Source: Chiridota heheva (taxonomy: Eukaryota > Echinodermata > Holothuroidea > Apodida > Chiridotidae). From it: a stretch of DNA of 64,000 nucleotides. The stretch is taken from assembly GCA_020152595.1 (NCBI GenBank), contig JAIGNY010000327.1:2677001-2741000 (forward strand), given 5' to 3'. Below, in pieces: positions 29,401 through 44,400 of this stretch. The position numbers were made by a program, and so were the translations under genes. The notes under the pieces were generated by a model. That model was not told where the DNA came from, did not search any database, and saw nothing but the letters and a program-made list of their open reading frames with translations. Position 1 is the first letter of the stretch, and each line of letters opens with the position of its first letter.

Positions 29401-32400
29401 CCATTTCAATAATTAAAAACAAAACATTTCCAAAAATTTAAAAAGAGGAAATCAATTAAAAAGGATATACATAAGCATTGTCGTGGGTCTGCAAGTATGA
29501 CATTACACTTAACACTTCAAGGTCACTTTTCAAAACACTGGTGAAATGTTTGCTGGTGATAACTCCTGAACATAATAAGATATGAACATAGCGTTTTCGC
29601 TGGTTTGTTTCTTTAACAGTCCTCTATTCTGTTTATGAAAATTAAAATCTACGGAAATATTCCTTTAAGGTAACAACACTCCCATACAGGCAATGCTACA
29701 ATCATTAACTCACCTATAAGAGCAGAAAGGTAAGCATATTCATTTCTCAGGAGTCCGGCTATACCGAGTTCAACCACAACGATGGAAAATCTCACAAAGT
29801 TCCTCTTCCTCCACGGTACCTAAAAAAAAGCAATTTTTTAAAATGAGTAAGCAGGAAAACAAATTAACTCTTCAAGATGACGAGCATTTTTGTAAAAATC
29901 TCTGAGCAGATCAGTTTTTTTATTCAGAACATAGCACTTTTTGTTTTTGATTTACTGCTGGTCAAGGTTTGATTCATTTATGCTATTGTTTGTTTGTTTG
30001 ATGAGGTCTTAACGGCACCACGACAACGAGGGTCAAATTGTGCCTGAGAGGTCATATCATTTTAGAGTTAGGAAGGAAAGAGACCAGGGGGAGAATGAGA
30101 GAAATTCAAGAACAAAAGCCAGAAAGCTGTGATCGAGTGAGGAGGTGCATGGGTAAAACAAAAACAAAGTAGAGAGGGGGTGGAGGAGGAGAATTAAATA
30201 TGGTTGTAGAGGGATGCATGATGAAGAAGGGAGATTATTTTATCTGGAGGATTTTTCTGGAAGAACTTAGCAATTGAGTTGTGGGGAGCGAGGGAAGCTC
30301 TGGGAAGGTTGTACAGGGGGCAAGCAAGGAGAACGTGTTGGATTGTGAGGATGCAGTGGCAATTGTTACAGAGGGGTTGGGGGGAACCAATAAGGAGGTG
30401 GGAGTGAGTGAAGTGGGTGTGACCAATTCTAAGACGGGTAATATGAACGTTGTCGATACGAGAGAGGTTGTTGATGGTGGATTTGATCGGGATTGTGGGC
30501 TGGATGACATGGAGTTTGTTATCAATTTGGGAGTTCCATGAGGTTTGCCAGCGGTCATGAACAAGGGAAGCGATAAGCGGAGAAAAGGGGAAGGGAGGAG
30601 GTTGAGGGCAAGCTTAGCGGCTGCATCAGCCCTGTCATTGCCAGGGATGCCAACATGGCTGTACTTGTGATGCATGACTGAACGAACAGCTCAAAATTTT
30701 AATGTAATTTAAAAAAAATTCTTTCCTAAATCTCATTTAATGAAAATTCAATGAGCAATTTATGCAATTTTTATGATTTGGATCCATTTTAAAACTGCAA
30801 AAACTGATGCCCAATTTTGATATTTTCTTTCTACACTTGAAGACACACATCTATAATTTTTAAATTAAATATTTTTACAGGCAATACTGTACTAATATTA
30901 TCAAATTTAATATTTTCACAGGCAATACTGTACTAATATTAATGAATTAAATATTTTCACAGGCAATACAGATATAAATAAATTTAATATTTTCACAGGC
31001 AATACAGATATTAATTTAATATTTTCACAGGCAGTACAGATATTAATCAATTTAATATTTTCACAAGCAATACAGATATTAATTTGATATTTTCACAGGC
31101 AGTACAGATATTAATCAATTTAACATTTTCACAGGCAATACAGATATCAATTCAACATTTTCACAGGCAGTACAGATATCAATCAATTTAATATTTTCAC
31201 AGGCAGTACAGATATCAATCAATTTAATATTTTCACAGGCAGCACAGATATCAATCAATTTAATATTTTCACAGGCAGTACAGATATCAATCAATTTAAT
31301 ATTTTCACAGGCAGCACAGATATTAAATCAAATGATTTGTAAGTAAGCTTTTGTATTTTTTATCATACCCATAACAAATCCTTAAAATATTAAAATGTTA
31401 TGCATAGATCAGTGCCCCTCTTGCCAAGTGATGTGTCCCCACTATGTCAAAGCACATCATTTAAGATTTACAATAAATATGTTAAAATATGAAGAAGTCA
31501 TTGTCCTCAGACTCGAAAATCGGTGTTCTCAAAAAAAAAAAAAATGCGTTTTTAGGTTCTGCTGATTTTTAACATTTTAGAATAATATTCACCCATAATA
31601 AAGTACAGACACATCATATGTGAGTGGCTGGAATTTCACAACCTTTGCCCCTCAGCAGAAAAATAAAAGCTTAGTCTAAAAAATATGTGACAATATAAAA
31701 GTAATCACCACATTGTCTTTAAGAGGTATATGTACATGAACAGCTTCAATTTAAAAAATGACTGAAAGAAGTCTATTTCTATTCGGTATGCATATGATGC
31801 TGTCAACTCTTGTTGACCTTTGACCTAGAAAACAGACTATGACCTTTGACCTCTTAGGGAATGTTGATAGGATTTATAAACCTTTATCCTTGTAAGATTT
31901 TTTCATGTGGAACTTCACCAAAAATAAGAACCTTATTGACCTCAACATTTGTTCTGACAGCAGAAAAATGGAATTTAGGTACTCCATTTTGGCACCATAT
32001 ATATTCATGAATATTCAATGCCTATTAGATTCTAACTTTGGATATTACTCAATGGGCAGGGAAAAAACAATTTTGTATATAAGAATGAAGTAAAAAATAT
32101 TCTTTTTTTGTATACAGCCACAATTTTTGCAGGACAAAGGAAATGAACAATTGCATATATGCAAATTTCACTAGTTAGCTACAAAAAATGGGCGGAGCTT
32201 AATCTAGATGATTCAAAAAGTATTTTTTTAGCCACAGAATACAGATCAAGAGCAAAAACCTTCAAATCTTGTACTGAATTTCTTTAAATGATAGTTCCAT
32301 TTGATACCAAACTACTGGGACACAAAATTGGTGGTAGATATTTTTCATGAGGAGCTTTGAAGCAAATAACCCATGTCATTTTACTATAGATGAAAATACT

Positions 32401-35400
32401 TACTTGTATTTCACCCCAACTACAATTGATCTTTCTGGTTCAAATGGGAAATGATGATATTGGGTTTCATGATTATTGTTCATGAGATGTGTTGCCTTGC
32501 TCTTGTTACGCTACAACACATAAACTTCCTGATCCCTTCATTTACAACCAAAAAGGTCCATTCTATGTTTAGTAAAAAATTGAAGTCTTAACCCTTTTTC
32601 CGAGACAATGAGACATACTTTTATTCATATATTTTTCTTGTATGCAAAGGAAATGTGCCAACATTAGCAACCTTGTGTGATCAAAATCAACTGTGTCCAC
32701 AGGTGACTATATTTCAGGTGACTATAATATTCATGTGTTTGCCTCTGGGTGGTAAATCTTTTCATAAAAAAACTGGCTGTTTAAAGCCTAAAATCATTTC
32801 TGTAGGTTGTTTTGCCTTTTAATGTATTTTACATTTGCCTTGTCCTGTTTTGGTATTGATTCCTGAAGTTGTCTGATTGCATTCGCTACTGTCAATAAAC
32901 ATAGTTCATGCACACTTAGGGACATAGCACCCACCATGGCTGTATAGCATGCCGTGGCACTATTTCAATTAACATTTTTTTAAAGGTTTTATTGATTAAC
33001 TTTTAACTAATACAATATTATGCCTCCGGCAATCAAGCCTGCAGTTGCACTTTTCAATAGGCTACTGACAGCAGTGACACTTTCATATAAGCAAAACCTA
33101 TTTACTTTGGAGAACACTGTACAAGCAAGTATGACAACACATTTATCTATAAACCTTTTCAAACCGAGTTTAGTTGAACATTATTTCTTCCGTACTTCGA
33201 CCAATCAAATGCTGGGGAAATTTCCCTTTGTTACCCAAACAATCAGGTGGAGATTTGGAGAAATTTTTTGTAAGAAAAATGCATGCGCATATCACCTTCA
33301 TGTATAACGCACATATGATAAGTGCGTCTGAAAGCATTTTTCATACGCTTGGTCCCATACTGTGAGTAAATTGTGCAGACAGCCCAGATTCCCCCATTAT
33401 TTGATTGGTTGAATAGATTACCCCAGTCCATAAAGGATACATGAATTTAGGTCATTTGAGATTATTTATATTATATATATGATATGAAAAGATCTCTATT
33501 GTGGTGCTGAGACCGCTTCATTCTTTCAAACAGCCCACAGCCCCTAGTTTGCCCCAAATTCACTCACCTTTGCATTAGAGTAGCTCACGTCTTCAGTAGG
33601 CACACCACTTATAAGCAGAGGCTCCTGGTCATTGATAGATTGAATAGTAGCAGCTGTAGATTCATTACTACTTTGCTTTATTGCTGAAAAAGCAGGAAAA
33701 TGTGACAATTCAATATGAAGCACCTCCCTCAATGTTTGTTAGCAATTAAACACTTGTGTGTACCTTGCTCCTAGGGGGACACCTATAAATCATGTATGCA
33801 AAATATAGTCAACTCCGACCTCCCCCCCCCTCCCCCAACCCCCAGGCATTCCTAAGTTAGTACTACTCATATCAGGGTTCTAGCTAGTCAAGTTTGAGTG
33901 CCGGGCTCCAGTGACATCAGTGGCATGCCCCAGGTGACCTCCTAGACCCCCTCCCATGAAGAACTATTTTTGTTTTTATCGGAATGCTAGAAGAATTTAC
34001 AAAATAATTTATGTTACATGAGACTAGAAATTACAATGAATATTCAATGTCACCCCCTTTTCTTTCCTACCAAAAAATTACAAACACATGCCTGAAACTC
34101 TTCTCTCAAGCTGGTTCGTTTGTGTGTGAGTTTATAAGTTCGCTTGTGCATAATGATGTGTGCATATGAATGGGTTGTTAAAGTGGTATGTTGGATAATC
34201 TCATTGATTTCTATATCTCATTGTTATTCATCTTGCCAGCTCTAAACTTTTTACTGCTTTTATCTAGTGGGCAACACATATGCCTGAAACTCTTCTCTCA
34301 ATTCATCTCAATTCCCATTGTTATTCATCTTGCCCAAACTTTTTACTGCTTTTATCTTCGTCCCAGTATTGTTCGATGAAAGCCATACATTATTATAACT
34401 ATTTCAAGTTAACTAACGGCACATGTTCCTATGAACTACACAACAACTTTTGTCAATATCAAATCCCAAGAATATAGATCAGTCCATTATAGTGTTAAGT
34501 GCATATGGGGTTTATAACAAATGTGATTGGTTACTTACATTTGGACCAGTCTATAAGCACACCTTGCGCCCTTGTGGATGTAATATTTACTTTGTTAAAT
34601 TTTGTTTGTACATTAGGTGACGGACTTGGCAAGCTGCCAGCAAGTGATTCACAAGGATTAAAACTTGAACCTGAACTGTGTGCATGTGAGTGTTTATGTA
34701 GGTGACATGTATGGGTGATTTTATGATAATATGTATGTTTAATTGCATTAAATTCCTATATAGTTCAGTTGTTTTGATCTAAATTCATGGTGTGTAATGT
34801 ATGTTATATGTGTAAATCAACGGATGACAAATAGAACGAGATTGAAAGGAGATCTGTTTATATGCTTAATTAAATAGCCGAATTGAATTTTTGAGTGCCA
34901 GCAGAAGAGTGAACCTTAGAGCACGTGTGGGAATATGAGTTGTGGGCGGGTCCGCCCAGTGCGGCCAACGTAGCTAGAACCCTGCTCCCTATACTAATAC
35001 ATATTGTATATAATACACAAGGTCGGACACCTCTCAGGAACTTTCAGCACCCAGAGAGATAAAGCTCAAAGCCAAACAGCAATGATGTTATCAAGTAGTG
35101 ATCCTCTTGGTCATACGGCTCTGGGCACAGAACACTCATGAGCTGTCCTACTTTGTGTATTATATATATATGAATTAGTATAGGGAGTAGAACTAATGTT
35201 AGGAACCCCTGTGCCCCCACCTCCCTAGAAATGTGTGCATGTATGAAATCCCCAAGCTACGACCAATGATATATTAGTTTTTACAAATTTCATTTCAAAT
35301 TTAGGTTGTATAGAACATAAGAAGGTGGCTCTATTCAATCAACATCACATTTGAAGAACAGAGATCCACACATGGAATTGTCTAGATGTCAAGTAGAACC

Positions 35401-38400
35401 AAATATCTGGACAGACATAGCTTTTTGAGCAGAAGTTTTATCATTTACATATATGCACAAATTTCTACTGACAACCTGAATGCCTACATTAAGATGAACC
35501 AGACATCACAAACGATACATCCCCTCACCATTAATAACATGCTTTCCAGCCTCTGTCACACCTGCCATCCCACCCTCTGTTCCACATATCATACCATGCT
35601 ACTTCCTCTCCACAGGAAATCATACATGAAATCCAGATACCATTCCACAACATGATCTGTATGCCATCACACCTGCAATCAAGATGACATCCCACCATAT
35701 GCCTTGCCACCCTGTCCGATAAACAATGCCACCTTGTTCCATATACCATGCCACCATGTCTCACGTGCCATCCCTCCCTGTCCCAAATACCATGCCACCT
35801 TGTCCCACACCCCATCAGTCCCTGTACCATCCTACCCTGTCCCACATGCCATCCTTCCATGTACCACGTGCCATCCCTCCCCATCCTACAGGCTATTCCA
35901 CCATGTCCCACATGCTATTCCACTGTCCCATATGCCATCCCACCTGAAATCCAGACGGCATGCTATCCTGTCTCACGTCATTACAATGTCCCCCGTATCA
36001 TCCCACCTTGTCCCACATGCCATCCCAGCCTGTCATAAATGCCCATGACACTACCTTGTTTCACATGTCATGTTACACTGTCCCCACATGCTATCCCACC
36101 CTGTCCTATATGCCATGACATCCTGTCCCACATTTCATGGTACCCATACCCACATGCCACCCTGTCCCACATGCCATCCCACCTGTCCCACATTTCATCC
36201 CATCCCGTACCCCATACCATTCCACCTTCATCCTAATTCCTACATCTACCATTTTCCACCCAACATTCTTTCCTTTCACTCCCATTCCCTCACTTCTATC
36301 AACTCAATATACTGTACCTCATTCACCTACCATCCCCATTCACCTACCATTCCCCTTCACCTACCATCCCCATTCACCTACCATCCCCCTTCACCTACCA
36401 TCCCCCTTCATCTACAATCTACAATCCTCCATTCACCTACCATCCTCTATTCCCCAACATGATCCATTCACCATACCATTCCCCATTCACCTAACATCCC
36501 CCATTCACCTAACATCCCCATTCACCTACCATCCCCATTCACTTACCATCATTCATTCACCTACTATCCCAACCCACCTTTTGCCATCCACTCATCTACC
36601 AAAGATACTCTTAAGCAACTCATCAATCCAACTTTCACTGTAACCTCCACTCTCTCCATTGCATTACAGCCCCCTTTTTCCCAGCTTTAACTTAAATCTG
36701 ACACTTCAAATAGAAACACGCTCAAATTTTCCCCCTTATAAACCAGATAGAGCTGATTTTTCCCGAAAAATAGAATGAAAATTCAGCACAGATTAATTTG
36801 CAAATTATCATAAGTCTATTATGTCCACTCTATTCAAGCAAAGACATTATTTTTTTGCTTTTCATTCACAAGACACTTTATTATAAAATCCATCCAGTCG
36901 TCAGATCTGTTATTCAACTTTTAAAAATCAGTACAGGTTAATTTGCAGATTATCGTAAGTCTATTATGTGTCCCTCTATTCAAAAAAATACTTGTTTTTT
37001 TTTGCTATTAATTTACAAGACACTTCATTATAAATTCCATTCACTTAAATTCTATTATTTAACTTTTTTTCATATGAGAACAAATCCTTTAATTGCTGCT
37101 ATTCAAGTCTTAAATGCATTTGTTCTTCTTTCTATATAAATTTTTTCTCATACAAATAGTTAAAATTCCTTTCGTAGGGCAGCAATCTTTTGTTCCCTAG
37201 TAGCTGAACAGTGCAAGAGGCTGGACGGACAATAGATGTAAACAGACAGACGAATGAACGGTAAAGACGCAATATCCCATTCGTTGCCAAGTGGATAAGG
37301 AATTGGAGAGTTGAATGCGCGGTGACAAGTAGCTTTTAAGGTTGAAAAGATGAAAGGGATGTACGCAGTAAGAACAATTATATTCTCTTTTGACATTCTG
37401 TATATATTAATCTGGTTGGTGACTTGGTGTGTTTATGTATAAGTTGGTTTATTTTCTAACTGATTGAATCGTTATTTTTCTTTCAATTCTGATGTTAGTG
37501 TATTTATGGTATAAGCTGACGAAATGTTCACGTCATACTTCATGTAACAGTTATTTTCCCTTAAATTTTGATGTTCATAATTACAATACAATTCAAGTAA
37601 TATTTGTATATTTAAATATACTTTAAATTTATTCGAATATTTAAACGTTCAACTATTCTGTCAGGCGAAAATCTTTGGAATAATTTGTCACAAAATAAAC
37701 CAAGCCCAACCAGTCTCCACTTTTTAAAGATTATTTCAATCAAAGCTCCTTCTGAATTAAAAGTAATAATGTATCAAGGAGTTGTTGTAATTTGTTTTAT
37801 TTATTTTCTTCTCGGGTGAGGGGAATGGGGAGTGATTTGTGTGGATTTTTTTCAGCATGAGTGAGTGTGTGCTTAGGTTATTCGTAATAATTCAAGATTT
37901 CCATAAATTATTCAAGGTTTCCATCAACTTTATTTTCACAAATTATATCATTCCATGGTTAATTTTTGCTTTTTGTTAAAAAAATTTTTTTCTAAAGCTG
38001 GACTAAATTGTACTTTGTAAAGTTCTTTTATTAATATCTGCAATTGTGGAAAACAAATCTTGAATATTACATACCTGAACCCCAAAAATCTTGAATATCA
38101 CATGCCTGAACCCCAAAAATCTTGAATATCACATGCCTGAACCCCAAAAATCTTGAATATCACATGCCTGAACCTCAAAAATCTTGAATATCACATGCCT
38201 GAACCCCAAAAATCTTGAATATCACATGCCTGAACCCCAAAAATCTTGAATATCACATGCCTGAACCCCAAAAATCTTGAATATCACATACCTGAACCCC
38301 AAAAATCTTGAATATCACATGCCTGAACCCCAAAAATCTTGAATATCACATGCCTGAACCCCAAAAATCTTGAATATCACATACCTGAACCCCAAAAATC

Positions 38401-41400
38401 TTGAATATCACATGCCTGAACCCCAAAAATCTTGAATATCACATGCCTGAACCCCAAAAATCTTGAATATCACATGCCTGAACCCCAAAAATCTTGAATA
38501 TCACATGCCTGAACCCCAAAAATCTTGAATATCACATGCCTGAACCCCAAAAATCTTGAATATCACATGCCTGAACCCCAAAAATCTTGAATATCACATA
38601 CCTGAACCCCAAAAATCTTGAATATCACATGCCTGAACCCCAAAAATCTTGAATATCACATGCCTGAACCCCAAAAATCTTGAATATCACATACCTGAAC
38701 CCCATATACATCCTTCTATAAGCTCAACAACTATAAAATTCTGCAATGGAAAGGTTAGCAGAACACCAATGCAAATGGTGATGTTAGTGACATAAGAAAG
38801 CACTGATCCTTCTGGTATACTCCATATAATGACTTGTTGAACCTCAGAGCCAAAGTAAAGATACCCTAAAACTCCAATACTTGCATACACAAGCGTGAAT
38901 AGGATAAGCGCCATATTAAGCAGAAGTGGGTATTTTGATCTACTGCCCTCCATGCTTGATTCTATTGGAATGATCTGGGGAAGAAAAGGTTATATTTACA
39001 AACAATAGTACCCATTAAAGATTGACTGATAGATTGGAACGTATTGGTACATGACATAATTTCGAAATTACAAGAAAATCAAAAGTTTTGAGGTTCCCAT
39101 GCACAACATGGATTTTTTCCTTCAACAAAATAGTATTAAGCCCTGCCCACTATCCATATAACTGAAATTCAACATTCTCTACCATGAACATGTACGAACT
39201 AACTAACAAGATAACTGTAATTATACCAAATATGAAGTAAAACAAGTTGTTAAAATATGTGCATTTCAAGATTTTGTTACATCAAACCCCGCCTACTCAT
39301 TAACATGCATGACATCACCACCAAAAACAATAGGGCATATCCACAGACCATGAACTATCTGTGTACCACATATGACATGAATTCTGGTTATCATTCTTGA
39401 GATATTGTGTTTTAAGTTCCTTTCAACAAAATCATATTAAGCCCCGCCCACTACACACATGAATGAAATTCAACAGTTTTTATACCATAAACATGTACAT
39501 GTACACACCATCTAACATCATATTTATACCACATATGAAACCAAACAGGCATGTACAATACTTAAAATATGAGCATTGCAAGATATTTAACATTAAGCTC
39601 CGCCTACTCTTTAATAAACATAAAATCACCACCAAAACAATAGGGTACATCTTCACACCATAGGCTATCTGTGTACCACATATGACTTGAATCCAGTTTG
39701 TTGTTCTTTAGATATCGTGTTTACAATATATTTTCAGCAAAATCATATTAAGCCCGCCCACTACGCACATTAATGAAAATCAACGTTTTTATACCATGAA
39801 GATGTACACACTAGCTAACATCATAACTGTACCACACATGAAACAAAACAGATAGGTGGCTGTTAGAATATGAGCATTTGAAGATTTTTACATTAAGCCA
39901 CGCCTACTAAATATTATGTAAGACATAACATCCAAAACAATAGGGCACATTAATGGACTATCTGTGTACCACATACGACATGAATCCACTGTACTGATTG
40001 TGTTTACAGTACAAGCTCAGCATCACAAACATACATACATAACACATACGCCATTATGACTGCATAGGTTCCTGATGCTATCGCATCTGAACCAAAAAGG
40101 ATACAAGATTTAAAGAAGCTAAACTAAGAGGTGTATTAACAGTGTAAAAGGAACTTTAAAGGAGAAAGTCAAATATTCTAGTTTGATATTAGATATGATG
40201 GAGAATTACAAAATAAACCAATGAACAAAACCCCATAATAAAATCTGATTCATAATTCCATTAAGTTACCAGTTTTCAAAAGTTGTAACATGGACGCTGC
40301 CATTTTGTCTAATTAGCTATTAAAATCATGCCAATGAAGACATAATTTGCCTCATGTGCTATCACACATAATGCATTTCTTTAGAATTCTCGGTGAATTT
40401 TTTTCTCTCCAAAATACTTTGAAATGAAATTGTTAGGGCTTGAATCATTAATATATATATACACATGAAAACTTACAGATCTCAAGCATGCAAAGGAAAA
40501 ATATTTCTTCGAAGTTAGAAAATTTATAATAGAAATTACATTAATATTCTAATCTGTACTAGGTGTATGACATCATTTTTAGAGGGCTTATGAACAAAAT
40601 GGCCACTTTCATGTAAGTTTATATTGACAGAAGTTATAACACAACAAGATTACAGGAGAAGTCAGAAGAAGGGTTAGTCACCCCATAAAAAGCCCAAACT
40701 AACAACACCACCACCACAAAAAAAAAAAAGATGCCCAGACTTAGTAAAGAACTTATCAATGTTGACTTTGAAATTGTGAACAGAATTGCAGCTAACTACC
40801 CACTCAGGCAAACCATTCCACTCATCAACAACTCTTTGCAAAAAGCTAAAATGCCGAATATTTATCAGTGAGAACACTTTGGTCAACTTTAAACTGTTAC
40901 TACGTGTCACATGAGGATTAGCTGAAACATGCAAGAACAAACAGGAAGTCAAAGCATCACTACTAGATAGGAATTTAAAAACCTTAATTATATCGCCACG
41001 TACTCTTCTTAACTCAAGCGTGGTCAAACCAAGAATTTGCAACCTAGATTCATAAAAAAGGTTCTTTACTTCGGGAATAAGTCTACTGGCTTTTCGCTGA
41101 ACCTGCTCCAAAATGAACTTATCCTTTTCATAAAAGGGACTCCAAGCCTGAATAGCATACTCAAGGTGGGGCTTCACTAACTGATTATACAAATTAAGAA
41201 CAACCTCTTTACCAAGAAAACAAAAATTCGTTTTAATCAAACCAAGCATCCTATTTGCCCTTGCAGCTGCTAAAGCACACTGTTTAGAAGGCGTCAGATT
41301 GCTAGAAATGACGACACCTAGATCCCTTTCTTGATCAACACAACCAAGATTTGAACCATTCATGCAGTAATCAAAAGCTAAATTGCTCTGACCAAAATGA

Positions 41401-44400
41401 ATAACTTTGCATTTATCAACATTGAATGACATCTGACATGTTTGGGACCAAGAAACTAACTAATCCAGATCAGTTTGCAAAAGTGAAGAATCCCTAGCAT
41501 CATCAACAATCCTGTACAGCTTAGTGTCATCAGCAAATTTACAAATCCTGGAGTAAAGGGAAACATCAACATCATTAATGAAAATTAAGAAAAGAAGTGG
41601 ACCCAATACAGAACCCTGAGGAACACCACTTGTAACCTTCTTCCATGGAGATACTTCACCATTAACAACAACTCTTTGTGACCTGTCAACTAATCAAGAA
41701 TATAAGCAACTGGCACACTTTCCCTTCACACCAAGCACTCTTGTTTTCATTATGAGCCTACCCAATGGAACCTTATCAAATGCTTTTTTGAAAACTAAAT
41801 AGATAACATCCACATTATGACCAGAATCAACTAGTTTAGTAACATCATCAAGAAACTCCAATAAATCAGAAACACAAGACCTCTTTAATAGGTAAGAACC
41901 CATGCTGGGACAAATTCAACAAACCATTGACCAGTAAATAATGTAGTGCAAGATCCTTAACAATGGACTCCATGACCTTGCACACAACACTAGTAAGACT
42001 CACTGGCCTATAGTTACAAGCAAACTGTGGTCACCTTTTTTTAAAATATGAGTAACATTAGCAGTTCTCCAATCACTAGGAACAATACCAACATCAAAGC
42101 ACTTTAAAAAGATAATACTCAGGGGAGCAGAAAGAACATCAGAACACTCACATAAGACAGCAGGATGTCTACCATCTGGACCAAGTGCTTTATTTGAATT
42201 CAAACCCTTCAACTTCTGAGACACAACATCAACTAAATCAACATTCTTAATGGATACTGGAGAGCGCAAACTAAGATAATCCACAAGATCATCAGCAGGG
42301 GACTCCTTAGTAAAAACAGACACAAAGTAGTCATTCGAAACCTCAGCCATATCCTTATTGATAGTAACACCGTCATTACCCTGAAGGGGACCAACAACCT
42401 CCTTGGTTTTTTGCTTTGAGTGAACATAAGAATGAAACGACTTAGGATTAATCTTAACCTCTTTGGACAAACATTTTTCAAAAAGCACTTTAGTATCTCT
42501 TATCAAACCCTTTGTAAACTTTTCATGATCCCTATACCTAGCAAACTCCACAGGACACGCACTGTGTTTGAACCAAGGCCACAACTTTTTCTTTTTCTGA
42601 ATAGCCTGCAAAACCTCCCAAGACATCCACACTGGCCGATTACGCCTACAGACTTTCTTTAATGGGACAAACCTATTTACACCCTCTAAAACTATAGTTT
42701 AGATAACATCCCATGCTTTAGAAGGATCTAAGTCACGGAGCAAAGAGGTCCAATCAAATGACAAATTATCCTGAAGTGCAGCAAAGTCAGCATTCTTTAA
42801 ATCTAAAACCAGTTTAATAGCTAAAGAAGCTTTTGTGAAACAATACAGATCAAAACTAATGAGGTCATGATCACTACACCCTACCTTACCGCTACTTAGC
42901 ACATTTCTAACCATACTTTCTTTACTACTGAAAATCATATCAAGATAATTACTACCACGTGTGGGGAATAACACATGCTGGGTGAAAAGGCATTCAGATA
43001 CAGTTTGTTTGTTTGTTTGATGAGGTCTTAACGGCACCACGACAACGAAGGTCAAATTGTGCCTGAGAGGTCAGATCATTTTAGAGGTAGTAAGGAAAGA
43101 GACCAGGGGGAGAATGAGAGAAACTCAAGAACAAAAGCCAGAAAGCTGTGATCGAGAGAGGAGGTGCATGGGTAAAACAAAAACAAAGTAGAGAGGGGGT
43201 GGAAGAGGAGAATTAAATATGGTTGTAGAGGGATGCATGCTGAAGGAAGGAGATTATTTTATCTGGAGGATTTTTTTGGAAGAACTCAGCAATTGAGTTG
43301 TGGGGAGCAAGGGAAGTTCTAGGAAGGTTGTACAGGGGGCAAGCAAGGAGAACGTGTTGGATTGTGAGGATGCAGTGGCAATTGTTACAGAGGGGTTGGG
43401 GGGAACCAATAAGGAGGTGGGAGTGAGTGAGGTGGGTGTGACCAATTCTAAGACGGGTATTATGAACGTTGTCGATTCGAGAAAGGTTGCTGATGGTGGA
43501 TTTGATCGGGATTGTGGGCTGGATAACATGGAGTTTGTTATCAATTTGGAAGTTCCATAAGGTTTGCCAGCGGTCACGAACAAGAGAAGCGATAAGCGGT
43601 TTGATGTCAGAGAGGGTTTTGGGAAAAGGGGAAGGGAGGAGGTTAAGGGCAAGCTTAGCGGCTGTATCAGCCCTGTCATTGCCAGGGATGCCAACATGGC
43701 TGGGTATCCAGAAGAAAGAACACTTTTCCTGCAGAGGGTGGGAGAAAAGAGTTTCGGAGGAGGAGGTGGCAGGTGAGGTTATCCCATTTAAGATTGAGTA
43801 ATGAAGTAAGAACAGCCTTTGAGTCAGAGAAAATGGCAAAGTGACTAAGAGGAGAGTACTCAATAAAGTTGAGGGCGAGGAGAATGGCCTTAGCCTCGGC
43901 TGAAAAGATGGATGAGTGGTCAGGAAGTCTGCTACTAAGGGTGATGTCTTGGATGATGGCAGCAGCAGCTGTCTTGTTGCCTTCCTTAGAGCCATCAGTA
44001 TAGATGGAGGTGTAATTTGAGAGTTGGTCTTTGATTTGGTTGTGGAGATTGATGAAGAGGTTAGGGTGAGTTTGAGTTTTGTTATAAGTGGAGAGGTCTA
44101 GGTGGACAGAAGGAAGGGGGGTGGCCCAAGGCGGAAAAGTGGGCCAGGAGTAGGTGCCGAGAGTGGCGGGGTTGATGCCAAGTTGAAAGAGGTCTGATTT
44201 AATGCGTAAGCTGAAGGGAGGCGATAGGGTTTTAGTCCTATCAAAGAGGGAGGAGAAATTGGGGTACCTAATGAGGTTGTAAACAGGGTTCTGGGTGTTG
44301 GTGAGGACTCTAAAAGCATAGGAGAGGCTAAGCTTTTTACATCTAAGTAGAAAGGGGGGTTCATTGGCTTCAACATGAAGGCTAGTGATTGGGGAGGTCC

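Noticed and set aside
35531-36643. Cluster of overlapping ORFs rich in His, Pro and Cys
   Set aside because: Degenerate C-rich tandem repeats keep several frames open; no domain is recognisable.
38058-38703. CRISPR-like direct repeats
   Set aside because: The 31-bp units are contiguous without spacers, in a eukaryotic intron.
43300-43801. + strand ORFs over the nested LINE (also 30281-30541)
   Set aside because: They are antisense shadows of the RNase H and knuckle coding region, repeated at 30.3 kb because the LINE is repeated.
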